From: Saccoglossus kowalevskii
Taxonomy: Eukaryota; Hemichordata; Enteropneusta; Harrimaniidae
Reading direction: 5' to 3'
NCBI RefSeq assembly: GCF_000003605.2
Contig: NW_003120423.1
Location: 418,148 to 446,912 of the forward strand
Length of the DNA stretch: 28,765 bases
Shown here: piece after piece, positions 1 to 12,929 of the stretch
Layout of the letters: each line of letters starts with the position of its first letter
Position numbering within the stretch: position 1 is the stretch's first letter
Program-made: the position numbers and the translations under genes
The notes under the pieces: generated by a model
Told to the model about the DNA's origin: nothing
The model's input: only the letters and a program-made list of their open reading frames with translations
Databases searched by the model: none

Positions 1-358
1 AATGAACTACTGGTAACAATAGTGTAAAATAATTACTCACAGCTTTACACAACCCAACAAACCTTACTAAGCAACAACCAGATTTTTGAAATAATTTAGG
101 ACACCAATAAAAACCCCATCATTAATAATATATGATTTTTTTCACCAGATTACAATTTTAGATATGGCATAATATCTCTGCCACATGAACCTATGGTGAA
201 AGGGTTATAATACTGTCAAAATGGGCACTATCCACTAAAGTACAACCATTTTTCGAAATTTTCTTAAAAATTAAGCTGGTGACCCCCAACTTTTTTTAAA
301 GTCAGTATCTTTATTATGCCTGAAAGTAAAATTTATTGGAAAATGAATAAATTCTGGG

Positions 359-558
359 TACTGTAAAATACTTTATTTTAGATGGAATAAAATTTCGCTG
401 AAAAGACATTTGGGTATTTTGTATGGAATTTATTTTCACAATTCCACTGGTTTTTGGTGAGATGAATGTAAAATATAAGAAAAAAAGGCATTTCAGCTGA
501 AATTTATTTTCACTGAATCATCCTTTCAGTGAAGATAAAGTATTTTATAGTTACCGTA
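359..558 (+). mobile_element. MITE family 1, copy A
   Basis: It starts TACTGTAAAATACTTTATTT and shares with the copies at 5447, 16248 and 27630 the internal words TTTTGTATGGAATTTATTTT, GAATGTAAAATATAAG and CACTGAATCATCCTTTCAG. The 3' end (AAAGTATTTTATAGTTACCG) is degraded relative to the AAAGTATTCTACAGTA end of other copies. No ORF of any size, so it is non-autonomous. Confidence 0.75.
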
Positions 559-1467
559 GTTGCATTCATGAGTAGACTTCTGCTTTAAAACACACACGCA
601 CTTACATGCAGGTGTAAACAGACAAGTGAGATGCGAGGGCTTTTCTTGATCTATAATTGATCTTATTTCCACATGTACCAAATAAGCTTTTAAATTAAAA
701 ATAAATAAATACATGAGAAAACAAAATGCACCATGAACACTGACTGGCGAAATCTGAAAGTGAGGCAGCAAGTCAAAGATAGTCTTGCTGTCTACCCTAA
801 TATGTAAATCTAACGGAAAGGGATTGCTTCAATACACCTACAGTGTCAATGGAATAGATAGATGAACAGACTATGCACAGTGTAGTTCATCTGCCTTCTA
901 GGCAATTACCGAGCCGCATTACTACATCCACTGTCACAACACGTTATTGAAATGTACACCACTTAAGGGAAGACCTTTAGACTGTTTGGCACTGTGCAAC
1001 TGAAGAGTTAATTGAAACGCATCATATACAGACATCATTTGCATATGCATATTCCAATAATATTATTCTATTTCAAAATTGCATATTAACGAATTTTATT
1101 TTATTTTCAAAATCATGGAAGAACATCTGTGTTACCACAGGAAAAAAGCAATGCATACAATACATTTCCAGAATTCAATCATTTATTGAAATTAACCTAA
1201 CCACCACCCCGATACCCCTACCGCACACCCCCTCCCCCCCTCCTCATCCGAGTATATCTGAATGTGGAAAGTTCTGACAGGAATTAAACGTGGATCCCCT
1301 AATCAACCAATTCAGAATCTTTATAAAAATGTCTTATCAAAAATTCAATAAAATCACATGACAAAATGAAGACACAATTATAAGTCCATCACACTTCTAT
1401 ACAGACAACAAAGTTAGTTCAATTCCCGCATGGAATACACAAAAGAAACCTGAAACGCGCGACTCAC
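559..1467. other. Non-coding stretch
   Basis: AT-rich sequence with a C-rich tract at about 1201-1250. No exon, RNA gene or repeat family recognised. Confidence 0.6.
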
Positions 1468-1545
1468 CTGCATTAGTGAACTTGAACATCGGAATATATT
1501 GATGAGTACAATGACTCCCACAGAGTTTTAAAATAGCTGCCGTTT
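1468..1545 (-). CDS. Candidate exon, minus strand (weak)
   Basis: A minus-strand 78-base open segment lies between a possible acceptor (TGTAAACAG) and a perfect CAG|GTGAGT donor. It reads AILKLCGSHCTHQYIPMFKF then TNA. Alternatively only MFKFTNA is coding and this is a first exon; the upstream 60 bases are CpG-rich (GCTGCACGCTGTAGCGACTG), which suits a promoter. The acceptor lacks a pyrimidine tract. The family is not recognised. It would run off the left edge. Confidence 0.25.
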
Positions 1546-4526
1546 CTGTTTACATCAAATCCCTCAATGCACAATCATAATGAAACACCGCTATGAGCAG
1601 TCGCTACAGCGTGCAGCGGCTTGATCTAATTTATAATTTACATAGAGCAATATCCAATTGATTAATTGAGTAGTAGGAGCATTGTAACGAACCATGACAT
1701 GTATTCTTGTATATATATATGATATAGAGACACCAAGATATATCAAATTATTCAGGCTTTACATTGCAATGTGTGTTTTATCATCATATGTATACAATGT
1801 ACTGTTGTCTTGGGAATAAAGATTGTTGGCCAAGAGGTAAAAACTTTAAAGGGTTAATATAACCCACACATGTAACAATCATATTATCTGCACTTAGCAT
1901 GTAAGCATAAAATCCTGGTTTAGAATTTAACGAATCACATTTGTTTAAACATTTGAGCTTCTAATATTACAAATGAAGCGCAAATAATGAGCAATTAGGT
2001 GACAGTAGTTTTGCAGTTATATTTTAAAGCCTGTGTTTTGTATATGATGGCACAAGTCACCTCTTCAAAAAACAGCTAATTTTATACTGTACAAGTCACC
2101 ACCATTTTAGATGAGGCTCTTTATGCTTGATAATTTGTTTTCGCAACACCATTGTTTGATTGAACTGAATTCTAGTAAGTGACATTTAACCTTTTTTTAA
2201 ATATTTCACAGTATTCAAATATCAAACAGCATATTTCTTTTACTTCTCCAATATCAGATTAACTATTCTTATTTATCATTAGCAGTGTATTTAAATATCA
2301 TGGCTTGGTATTTACATATTAAAGGCATGAGTCATCAGCAATGTTATTATCTAGTGTACATGTTTTTTTGCGCTGTTTGATCCAAATCAGGAGGGGAGTT
2401 GCATGAGACAATTGGATAAATAATCATTTCATTTGCATAAATTAATATTCACAAGCAATGAAAAACTCATTTTTGCAGTAAAATTGACCGATTCTATCGT
2501 TGCGAGCTGAAAGGATAATCGAAAAACTGATGTAAAGGTGTTTTTGAGAGATGTTTTTGATCAGACTCCAGCAAACCGTTGAAAGTAACCACAGGTTTTT
2601 TCTTTACCCTGATCATAGCAAATTACGAAATTCATGGAGAATGCAGAAGCACGTTTATATTTCACTCTAGTACTATTGCTCAAAATTGCTCAAAATGTTT
2701 TCAGTGACTTCTGTCATTGACAAGTTACCTAATTAGTATGCATTTCGAGAAACCACACTGTGTGTGCATGCGCAGTTTGAAATGGAACAATTTTGAACGC
2801 AATAAAATCACGCGTAGAACTCAGGCTTCAGCAAGATATTATGGCGTCAAACTGGCTGTCGGTTAAATTGGATTGCAATAAACATAATTTTAGAGTCTGT
2901 ATTTTTCTATGAAATGTTTCTAAGTTTTGTTGAAGATTATTCTGTGAAGATATTGCTGACATTATTTCATATGTTCGCATAAGGGACATTGTTGCTTTGA
3001 CGATGGGCTACGGTCGACTGACTTCAAAACGTTCCATTTAGAATGGATGGCACCCTCTCGTGCTAAACCCCCCCCCCCCCTGATCCAAATATCATACACC
3101 ATAGTAGAAGTGAGTGCGGAATTCAAGTATTTTTTAAATAATTATTTTAATGCTAGGTTATAGTTCTTGATACTGAATACACTATTAAAGTGGGAGGGTC
3201 ATCACCTGCGCATGCACAGGAATTGAGTCCCAAGCGATGATAACAACAAACACTTAAAACGCAAAGGCTCATGGGTAGACGCTTGTTTGTAAACAATGAC
3301 ACGCTATGGCCATCTGACGCATACACAGGAGACAACTCCCCCGCTTTAACTTCACTGTGTTGTGTATATGCAAGAGTTGATGGTACACCTAAATATAATG
3401 CATTTACCACAGAATCTATATTCTATGTTAATTAAATAACATGATGGGTGTATATACTGTTACAGGATTTTTTCTAGCAAGAGGGAGCACTGTAATTCAG
3501 CGGCGCCATCAAGTGGGGGAGATATGGTTTTCCCTACCAGGGTGTGTAGTTTTTGATAATTCTAAGTTACAATGGAGCACTCTATGGCTTCCTTCGGGCC
3601 AAAATTAGTATCAGACAGGTCACAGTTGAAGACTGTGGCCACATGTGTTCCCTGGTCATTATGAACTTTATGGTGCCAGAGAATCTGCTTCCCAGGGTAA
3701 GGGGGTGTATGGCCATGGCATGAGAGTACAGCGCCTCTGTTCCCTTGTTTAAAAAAATCCCTGCTGTTAGCCTTCTTTTCATCATAAGGACATGATGATA
3801 ATTTAATTTAAACAGTCCCATGCAACCATGATACCACGCACACTTTTGGCTTACATGTGTCTCTACAGAGTTCCCACGCATCTTAGCACAAGACATTTCA
3901 GAACTTTCTATGGACTTTTGAAGATCAAATTGAATTTAAGACAAGTTCTAGAGACAAACTTGTAAAATTTCAAACACATTTCTTCAAAACCACACTCAAC
4001 ATCATAGTTAAATTACACCAGTAACTACGACAGGAATACTCTCAGCACATTTCCTTCAATTTTATAAATATTTATAAATTGCAAAATTTAAACTGAAACA
4101 AGAAGTTTCTTTCGGCTACTTGAATAGCTTGAAACATTTTCAAAAGACATTGCTGAGCAGTGTGCCTGTTGATTGGCTGATTTGAATCAACTAGAAATTT
4201 ACGGAAAAAGATTTTATACAAATGAAGGTTGCACTGAGAGTAGAACAATTTAGCTCAATTATATAATTTTGAATTTTAGTTTTTAATTCATACCTTTTTA
4301 AGACCTCACAAGGCTATTTCTCATATTAAAGACTGAACACAGTAAGGCGAGTGATTAGGAGAGCTATACTATTAAAATAAGGATACTCACAATTTAAAGA
4401 ATTATAATTAGCTCCTGTGGGTCTTAACTTGGGAGATAAGCGAGTGGAGTGATCACTCTCCATAGATGGCATGCCCTGAAGATGTTATTCAAAACTTCTG
4501 CAGAAACCATGCTCAATTACCGTAAA
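1546..4526. other. Non-coding stretch with two CpG-richer spots
   Basis: No gene is supported. Two CGCATGC words (ATGCGCAG near 2768 and CTGCGCATGCAC near 3206) resemble NRF1 sites. The stretch 3180-3400 is less AT-rich than its surroundings and holds an 85-codon minus-strand open frame with no recognisable motif. Confidence 0.5.
3064..3080. repeat. Poly(C) run
   Basis: An uninterrupted run of C follows CTCGTGCTAAA. Another C-rich tract lies at about 1201-1250. Confidence 0.85.
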
Positions 4527-4685
4527 ATCTGTATTAAAAGTCGCATCCCTAATAGAAATCAGACCCATTCTTTTTGAACAATTGAAAACCAAAAATTCAT
4601 CATTTCTCATATGTGTAGATGCTCTAATAGAAGCTGCATCCCCTATGTTGCATTGTACCATTTTAATAGAAGCCGTGGTTTCTAA
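4527..4685. repeat. Diverged short repeats of CTAATAGAAGCYGCATCCC type
   Basis: Related words recur: AAAAGTCGCATCCCTAATAG at 4537, CTAATAGAAGCTGCATCCCC at 4623 and TTTAATAGAAGCCGTGG at 4662, preceded by TACCGTAAAA at 4519. This looks like an old short-unit mobile or satellite-derived sequence. It creates overlapping open frames on both strands that I do not believe code. Confidence 0.5.
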
Positions 4686-5224
4686 TACAAATTTTCCAGT
4701 AGATGTACATTGCAGTTGTTGCATTTATGGTATCAACACAGAAAAATGTATGCCCCAACTGAGAAATGATAATAAATTGCAAATAAACAAAGATAAATTT
4801 GAGATATCAGTTTACTTATTAAAGAAGGATGTATGGATACATGAATGGGATTAAAATGAAACCACGATTTATGGGATTTAATTTTCCCAGCATTTAGAAA
4901 ACGCACTATCTATCACAGACAATTTCTATAAATGATTGACTGCGGACTCCGCTAGCATCAAAGAGATGATTTATTGTACATATTTATATTACTGTAAAAT
5001 AATTCACAAGAGCACTGTATGTCTTGGCTCTTTCAGCCACAGATTAATTTATGTATTAATTAACACCATGTTTTATTGATAGGGTATCTACTATCTGATA
5101 AATTATAGTCTCTAATTTGAAAAGTCACTATTTAAAAGTCAAAATGTGTTAATATGGTTAAAGCACAAGTACGTGTATCTACAAGTACGGAAAAGTGGGA
5201 CATATCAGCGTGGAGTGGAAATGA

Positions 5225-5830
5225 ATAAATGTTTAATTTTTAATCATTTACTACATGTATTTCAATGGTTTATAGTTGATTTATTCGGTTATTTATTTGT
5301 TCATTTACTTGCATGTCTGTGTGACCATTAATTTCATTTGTTTGTTCTTTCATTCATTTGTCATTTGCCCATGTTCAGGAGATCATATAGTTTGTTCATT
5401 TGTTCATAGTTTCATTCACTTGTTAGCATGACCTTTGTTTGCTGGCTACTGTAAAATACTTTATTTTAGCTAGAATTAATTTTCATTGAAAAGTCTTTTT
5501 GGGTGTTTTGTATGGAATTTATTTTCACTGATTTTTGGCGAGTTGAATGTAAAATATAGGAAAAAAGGTATGTTCACTAGATTTTATTTTCACTAAATCA
5601 TTCCTTCAGCAAAAATAGTGAAAACTAATTCCAAGTGAAAATAAAGTATACTACAGTAGTTTATTTAATTTACTGCATATTCATTTATTCAATGATTCAT
5701 TTTCCCTTGTTCATTTGATCATTAATACACATGCACTTTTCACTTATGTCACTGATTAGCTTAAAAATTAATTGATTTATACACTTCGTTTAACTTGGTT
5801 TAATTAATTTAATTACTGTATTTATTTGTT
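5225..5830. repeat. Cryptic ATTTGTTC / TTCATTTG simple-repeat tract
   Basis: Degenerate ATTTATTTGTTCATTTACTT-like wording fills about 5225-5440 and resumes at about 5660-5830 on the other side of MITE copy B. No coding potential. Confidence 0.6.
5447..5658 (+). mobile_element. MITE family 1, copy B
   Basis: This 212-bp copy has terminal inverted repeats: left TACTGTAAAATACTTTATTT, right AATAAAGTATACTACAGTA. A second internal inverted word, GGAATT/AATTCC, is present. The outer TA at each end fits a TA target duplication, as made by Tc1/mariner-type transposases. It splits a tract of ATTTGTTC-like cryptic repeats, so it looks like a real insertion. Confidence 0.82.
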
Positions 5831-7907
5831 AAATTTCTAGGTTCATTAAAGCAGCACAGCTCAGTGTTTGACTCCAAATTCTGACGAAATCTGTATATAT
5901 ACTTATTCTAAGTCCGTGACTCAGGTAATGACCTCAACTTGAATTGTCAGTCAAGTTCAGATGAAATTGGGTCATTCCATTTATTTGTTCAAGAAGTGGA
6001 ATTATTCTTGCACTGATTTTAAAACATATAGTTTTGAACAACAAAGAACTGTCAAATAAAAGAAATAATTTTAACTGATCTATAAATATTTTGCATCAAT
6101 GTACAAGTAACAACAGCCTTTTCAATTCCCTCCCGTGTCCCTTACCCGCAGAATAATAGTATCTTCCAAACCTTAGTCAAGTAATTACATCACAAATCCA
6201 ATCATATTTCATAATAAGAAAAAAGTCCCTGTAGTCTGTAGGAGAGTTAAATATAAAATGTAATTTTGAATAAGAAATTTCGATGATAGAAAAACTGCGC
6301 TTTCACATAGACATGTTCCCCCCAGTATGATACATAATTATGCAACTTTAAAACCACAGCGATACGTGACAAAGCTTTTATAGTAAAAAGGTGAGAAAGC
6401 GCCTGAAAAAACCATGTGAAGCAGACCCGCTGATATGTCATACAAAATGTATTCTCAGCTCACCACTGTGCAACTTATAACAGTCTTGTGAAGTTTATCA
6501 CGATTTGAAAAAAATACCATCGCTTGATGGAATTTCAGATTCCGTTAAGTGTAAAATCAGATTCATTTTAAAGCGATGATGAGAATTGGGCAAATTTCTT
6601 CCGAGTATGTTTGGTCGTTTATTTTTTAATTTTTATAAGACCATTCAACAAGTAGTGTTAACCTTTTCACAACCATACTTCACTGCCCAAGTTTTTCTGC
6701 ACATTTTTTCTTATATTATTCAATATTTCTGGAAATAAACTTTAATTTTGGAGCCAACAGACAAAATTTGAGTCAATTTCCAGTTTTTACTTTAAACAAA
6801 TTTGGCAAATTTTTGTCCCAATCTTCTGAAGGAAAGTGCAGACTATTTTGTGAATTTGTGATAAAAAGAGGGTACTCGTGGTGAATTGGTTAAAGTCTAA
6901 TGTGATTATTGGTTAATAGGAACTTGTGACTGTTTATATGACATATTTGATAAGGTATGAATATCAGGAAATATAACAAATATTTTCACCATGTCCAAAT
7001 ATCTGTGCTGTTTTATTGTTTAAAGTTACAAAATTCAATTCAACGCCTGAAAAAACCCTCTCATTACTTTTAATTCAGTACTCAAATGAAATTCAGTGCA
7101 TAAGATATACTAATTAGCATAACCCACAATACAATGCCAATGCACATGATTATTTTAACCAATCACAGCGTGCAACTGAAAAGTGACCCACGATGGAATG
7201 TCATCCCGCATAAACATAAAAATGAACAAATTATTTCTCATTTCCAATTCTGAAGACAAAAAAAAATACCTTAATGACATAAAATTGGCAAAGTAGTTTT
7301 AAATGGAAAACTGCCAATCAATTTGCACCCAGTGATTGAATTTCTCTCCTGACTGATGTTGTCATGAAAGAAAATTAGTTACACACACAGTTATTAATAA
7401 ACGCTGATTACATTGGTGGGCATTAAATCTTGTCTATCAACAAGGCATTGTGGGTAATTCAAACAAATTGCTACCAACTTTGAACTAGAAAGTGTTCAAT
7501 CACATTTTACACAAATTTCTCTTTAAACATTAAATTACTTAGTACATTGAGCAAATAAAGCTGTCAATCCCTTCACATGGCCTGAATCGTCTCAAATGGT
7601 CATAACAAATCTGGACATTGAAGATCTCGGCTCAGATTATTAAACATGTGACCATGTACTTAGAGAACATTGCAACACTCAAAAATGTGTTCTTTATCAA
7701 CGAATGAATCTGATCTGTTGCGATAAATTGAAATTGTTTTCACCAAATTAACCATTGACGAGATGCATGATTGCGATTTGGGTCACAAAGTAAGGCAAAA
7801 TTGATTATTTTGTTACAAATGCCATAAAAATGCTATTATTAGTGATTGTTTTACTGATGAGGTAATAAAAACAGAAACATGCAACTACTCTGTTAGTGGA
7901 TAACAAA
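5831..7907. other. Non-coding stretch
   Basis: AT-rich sequence without convincing exons or known repeats. Short open frames here have no protein-like composition. Confidence 0.6.
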
Positions 7908-8031
7908 TTCAAATTTTACACTACTTAGCATATTACTGCACATATATGCAATGCATTGTGGGAGATAACTTCAAATTTTATACTACTGAGCATATTACTG
8001 CACATATATGCAATGCATTGTGGGAAATAAC
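7908..8031. repeat. 62-bp tandem duplication
   Basis: Two adjacent 62-base units (7908-7969 and 7970-8031) differ at only a few positions (TTACACTACTTAG versus TTATACTACTGAG, GGGAGATAAC versus GGGAAATAAC). Each carries ATATATGCAATGCATTGTGG, and GCATTGTGGG also occurs singly near 7445. Confidence 0.93.
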
Positions 8032-8543
8032 CTCCCATTGTATAACTATTATCAAAGTTTTGTTTTAGTAGTAGGATTAATTCAGATCTATAATAATATC
8101 AAAATTTTTCATGTCAGCAGGCACAATTTTGAGATACAAAGAAATCTCAATTACTATAGCAACCAGTGTAAAAATGACAATTTTTTACTATTTTCCATAA
8201 CATTTCGCATTTTGTATCGAAAAATTGCCTGATGACCCTAATTTTTTTTTTTTTTTTTTTGTATCCTGATGGGCATGACCCATAGTAATGAAAGTATCGG
8301 TTAGTTGAACATAATATGTATAATGATAGACTTCCTTAAGACAGAGAGATAATAACTTATTTGCTATATTAGAAGTGAAAATAAACCATATATGCAAAAT
8401 TATTGTGAAAATTGGGGTGTATAAAAAGACAAAAGTGAACTTTTTCCAAATTTGGCATCACGAACTGTTGAAAAATGAATCAAAAAATGGTATTTCCACA
8501 TTATAACAATAAGTACTCAGTAATTTTAATGAATTACCGGTAA

Positions 8544-8834
8544 TGTCTCAAAATTGAAATGGGTCGTCATAAAAAAATCCCTTTAAACAACAGGGTTTGT
8601 GACATGTGTAATAAAGGTCTAATTGACGATGAAATGCATTTTCTGCTGGAATGCAACAAATATAATGAGTTGCGTAATAAACTGTTCAATAAAGCTAAGG
8701 ATATGATCCCAGCATTTGAAAATAAACCTGCAGAGAAAAAATTCATGGAATTCTTACAGAATGAAAACATTATTATACCAGTAGCACAGTTCATAAGTAA
8801 AAGCTTTGAGGTCAGGAAGCAAGGTCTTACTTGA
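8544..8834 (+). pseudogene. LINE ORF2 C-terminal fragment with CCHC finger
   Basis: The frame reads LKIEMGRHKKIPLNNRVCD and ends ...EVRKQGLT with TGA. It contains CDMCNKGLIDDEMHFLLEC, a C-x2-C-x9-H-x4-C finger, followed by NKYNELR. The word order 'ExGRHxxIPxxxRxCxxC...DExHFLLxCxxYxxLR' is the conserved C-terminus of many CR1/L2-like LINE reverse-transcriptase proteins, following the RT domain. The ATG at 8559 is inside the conserved part, so it is not a real start. The fragment itself is intact, which suggests a younger insertion than the element at 18.75-20.05 kb. Confidence 0.8.
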
Positions 8835-8923
8835 CATTTTAATACCTGCTGTCAGTAATAATAACTTTTACTTTTTTTTCTTTTTCTGTTATGACATATA
8901 TTTTATGCTTGTACCTTGTGACC

Positions 8924-9058
<135 letters not shown>

Positions 9059-12000
9059 GAGCATTGGTTTTAATTTTGGTAGTAATGAAAATTATGCATG
9101 TACATGTAGTCTAAAAGCAGTTTCAAATAAAGAAAACACGAATGCATTTCTCTTTAATACATCACGGTAGTGCAATCTGGTCATTGCTGGTTTTTACAAG
9201 TGAATAACTTTTTGGTTTTCGAGGTGTTGCAATTGCTGATTATTACTCAGTCGTGTTTACAAGCACAAACAAAAAATCAATTCATTGAAATGTCATGGAA
9301 TGCAAGTACACAGTAAAAAAAATGTTTTTATATTTTTTTTTTTAAACCTAGCTGATGTGTTTTGTTTATATAGACAATTATGAATATTTCATCAAATAAT
9401 AATACAGTGGACCTTGTGACCCTTAACAAAATTGTTAAACTTTTAAAAAATTAAAACAAACTCTTTTGTTATTTTCGTTTTTTGTTATTTTTGAGAACGC
9501 TAGTAATTATGTCAACACATCACTTACTGGCTCCATATTTTTTCATTTATTTTGGCTTTCCACAGTGGCTTTAAAAAGGTGATGAGTTAATTCAGCTTAA
9601 TTCATAGGTTACGGTAGTACAAATTTTTACCATATTTTTAAAAGCCATACGTCCTAAGAAAAGCTTTATGAGAAATATGAATGGCATGCATCGTTACGAC
9701 AGACGCATACAAAACGAGTTTTCAATTGATACATACATACATACATACCTATTATAGGACTGCACTCTCGCATGGAGCTTTATAGCAAAATTATTGAAAA
9801 CCACTTACTTTATAAATTGGTGAATTGCAGCTTAGGAATTGATTTAAGCGAGCTAGCTAGCCCTAAGAAATAAAAATATTATTAGCTAGCACTTTAATAT
9901 AAAATGGTCTGTGCGATAGAATAAATGAAAATTGACGAATCAGAAAGATTTGACAAACAAAATCAGTGTATGCAAGCGACCTGATGATCGAAATAGCTCC
10001 ACTGTTTTAGCAGAGCACAGTCTTGATATAATAAAGTGTATTTATAGTTATAAACATCATAGTAGAGAAATAAATAATCTTTGTTTACACACTATGTATT
10101 AAGTGTCTCAACTCAGTCCTGTGTTTAGTTTTTGATTAACTAACTACAATTATAAGCAGTAGTAGAGAACATGTACATATACCGGCATAATTAAGTATCA
10201 AATCAATCGAACTAGTAGTTATCAGGAAAAAGTTAAACAGCAATTTAGACTAAAAAGATCTTCACTGCAATTACAGAATTGAAGATATCGGCATGAAATA
10301 TTTAAATCTAATGGAGGTCCAACAAAGATACATAAACACCAAATATCAAAACCATTAGAGTAGAGGATTTCAAGAAGTTGACAAAAACATTTTGACGATG
10401 TCATCACAAAATGATCAAATCTCATAGAGATTCACCCAAGGAACATACGTATTAAGTATAAGAGCAATAAGGCTAACGGTTTTCATGAAGAAGTAATTTG
10501 AAGAAAAAAATTTGATGAGGGAAGCAGACGTGGGACATGGGACAACAACAATGGACAATATCGTATATGAACAGTTCCACCTCTACTCTTCATTGAAAGT
10601 AGAAGGATGGAGTAAGATCTGAATTGAAGAAGGGAGACAGGACAGAATAATAGAGTGATGTTTATGTAATGAAAGGAATTTGCAAAAAAATTATTACCGT
10701 CATCGCAAAGTGGTTACAAATTATCTTAAAGCGACAACCATCGTACAGAGCAAGTTTGAATTCATGAAAAACAAGCAATGTATTTTAAATGAGGAGTATT
10801 CATTACATGGACTTGTATTGTACATTACGCAATGCAACACTTTAAGTGAGTGTTATTCTAAGGGCCAGAAACCAAAAGGTATTTTGTTTGTTTGTTTGTT
10901 TTTTGTTGGGTTGGGGGTATTTTGGGCAGGTGATAATCTATGGCTTTTGTGGTCACATTTTGTTTTGTTTTTTTAAAGTACTATAATAGCTTGGTGCATT
11001 GAACATTTGGACAAGTAACGAAAACTTCAGTCTGGAATGTGTAAAGTTATGAAATAAGTCTTGATCTGCTCACCCAGAGTTACCAAGGGTCACTCGTTAG
11101 TAAAGAAATACCTGCTACGTGAAAAAAAAAGCGCAACTGTCAACAGTTATGCCTGGCAGGTTGTTTTTATAAGACTTCTTCCCAGGTCAAAAAGAAAATC
11201 AAAAAAGTAAGAAAAACAATTATAATTTACGAAGCCATACAAGTAGTGATGTATTGTCATAGATATCATCTATTGTACAACACAAAAGAATGAGAAATTT
11301 TCGGATGAAACCTTTTTTTTATAAGAATACATGTACCAGTCTGGAGGTTTTGAAAAAACAAATTCACAGTACTTTGCACTCTAGTAAAGGTAACATGTTG
11401 AAGAACATCACTTGTATTGACTGAAAAGATTTTGTGAATGAGTGACATATAAAAATTGTTTCTGAAATTAAATTTTAGTGGATTTGATGCATGTACATTC
11501 ATTTATTGAAATATGAAGAAAACAACACATTCTATGGTTAAATTTGCATATTCTTGCCTCTGATGCTTAAATTTAATTTGACTTATAGTGGGTGGTCTGT
11601 TAGACAGAAGGCCTATCTTCCACAGAACACTGACATTAATTAACATCCACCAGACAAGTATTTTGATATTACATTGACCCGTGCAACACAACCATGCAGG
11701 GTACATTACGCAGTGAAATGGACTTTTCAATGCATAACACGTCTTTCACTGAATGGAGTGGAATGCATTCTACTGAGTACACATTAAAAATATCCCGATC
11801 TGCCAAATGAACTTTACTTGGATGGAAATCAAATTGTACAAAGTGGGAATATGCCTTAGGGAAAGTAGACTTGATTAAACAACAGAACAGGAATGCATAT
11901 AAGAATGGAAATAATTAAAAGCTCTTGTAGAGCAAAAGAAATGTTAAATATGTCTGTTCTTAACTGAAGCTGACACACTACTAGAAACTATAACCTACCG

Positions 12001-12380
12001 GTATATACTATTCTTCGCTATAAATCTTGGTAGATTGATTCCCTGGAGAGTACGTAACCATGGGGATAACAATCTTGTGAAAGATGCTCTGACTCAATCT
12101 CGTACTAACAGATCGCAATAAAATGTCCACTACTACAGCATTTCCAAAGAATATGTCTTACGAAAATCAAGTTATCTATTACAGTATACTGGGAGGGGGA
12201 GGGGGTTGTGATCGTCAAACAAGAATACATATTGTATACTGCATTACACGTTGAAAGTGTATTATAAAACAGTAAAATTTTAATATATTCTGAACACAAA
12301 GATATTATCATTGCTATAAATTTGTACTAATAATAAAATAAAGTATTAAATTAATACATATTGTTTCTTTTTTCATTTAA
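9059..12380. other. Non-coding stretch
   Basis: AT-rich intergenic or intronic DNA containing the short ATAC repeat at 9728. A poly-T and GTTT-rich patch lies at 10880-10975. No supported gene. Confidence 0.6.
9728..9748. repeat. (ATAC)n short microsatellite
   Basis: About five ATAC units in a row, preceded by TTGAT. Confidence 0.85.
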
Positions 12381-12821
12381 ATCCCATCCCATCCCATCCC
12401 ATCCCATCCCATCCCATCCCATCCCATCCCATCCCATCCCATCCCATCCCATCCCATCCCCATCCATCCCATCCCATCCATCCATCCCATCCCATCCATC
12501 CATCCATCCCCATCCCCATCCCATCCCATCCCCATCCCCATCCCCATCCCCATCCCCCATCCCCATCCCATCCCATCCCCATCCCCATCCCCATCCCCAT
12601 CCCATCCCATCCCATCCCATCCCATCCCCATCCCCATCCCCATCCCCATCCCCATCCCCATCCCCATCCCATCCCATCCCATCCCATCCCATCCCATCCC
12701 ATCCCATCCCATCCCATCCCATCCCATCCCATCCCATCCCCATCCCATCCCATCCCATCCCATCCCATCCCATCCCATCCCATCCCATTCCATCCCATCC
12801 CATCCCATCCCCATCCCATCC
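12381..12821. repeat. Mixed ATCCC / ATCCCC / ATCC array (GGGAT on the minus strand)
   Basis: About 440 bp built from CATCCC pentamers, CATCCCC hexamers and CATC tetramers in blocks. Pentamers come first (to about 12460), then tetramer and mixed units (to about 12510), hexamers (to about 12600), pentamers, hexamers (about 12628-12668), and pentamers to the end with a single T change near 12789. The minus strand is a run of GGGAT and GGGGAT and so could form G-quadruplexes. Long open frames across it on both strands are artefacts of the repeat. Confidence 0.98.
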
Positions 12822-12929
12822 GTCTGATAATGAATATACATGCTAGTCCAAATGCATTGAATGCCATTGCTTGTGAACATATTTTCAATTACCTGTACAA
12901 TTGGTTTATGAAATCCAAAAAAAAAATAA

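Noticed and set aside
3153-3410. 85-codon minus-strand open frame
   Set aside because: No motif, start context or splice signals that support it.
4485-4854. Overlapping plus and minus open frames
   Set aside because: Both read through the diverged AATAGAAGC repeats.
12351-12888. Four 150-171-codon open frames on both strands
   Set aside because: They are the translation of the ATCCC/GGGAT array in several frames at once; length comes from repeat periodicity.
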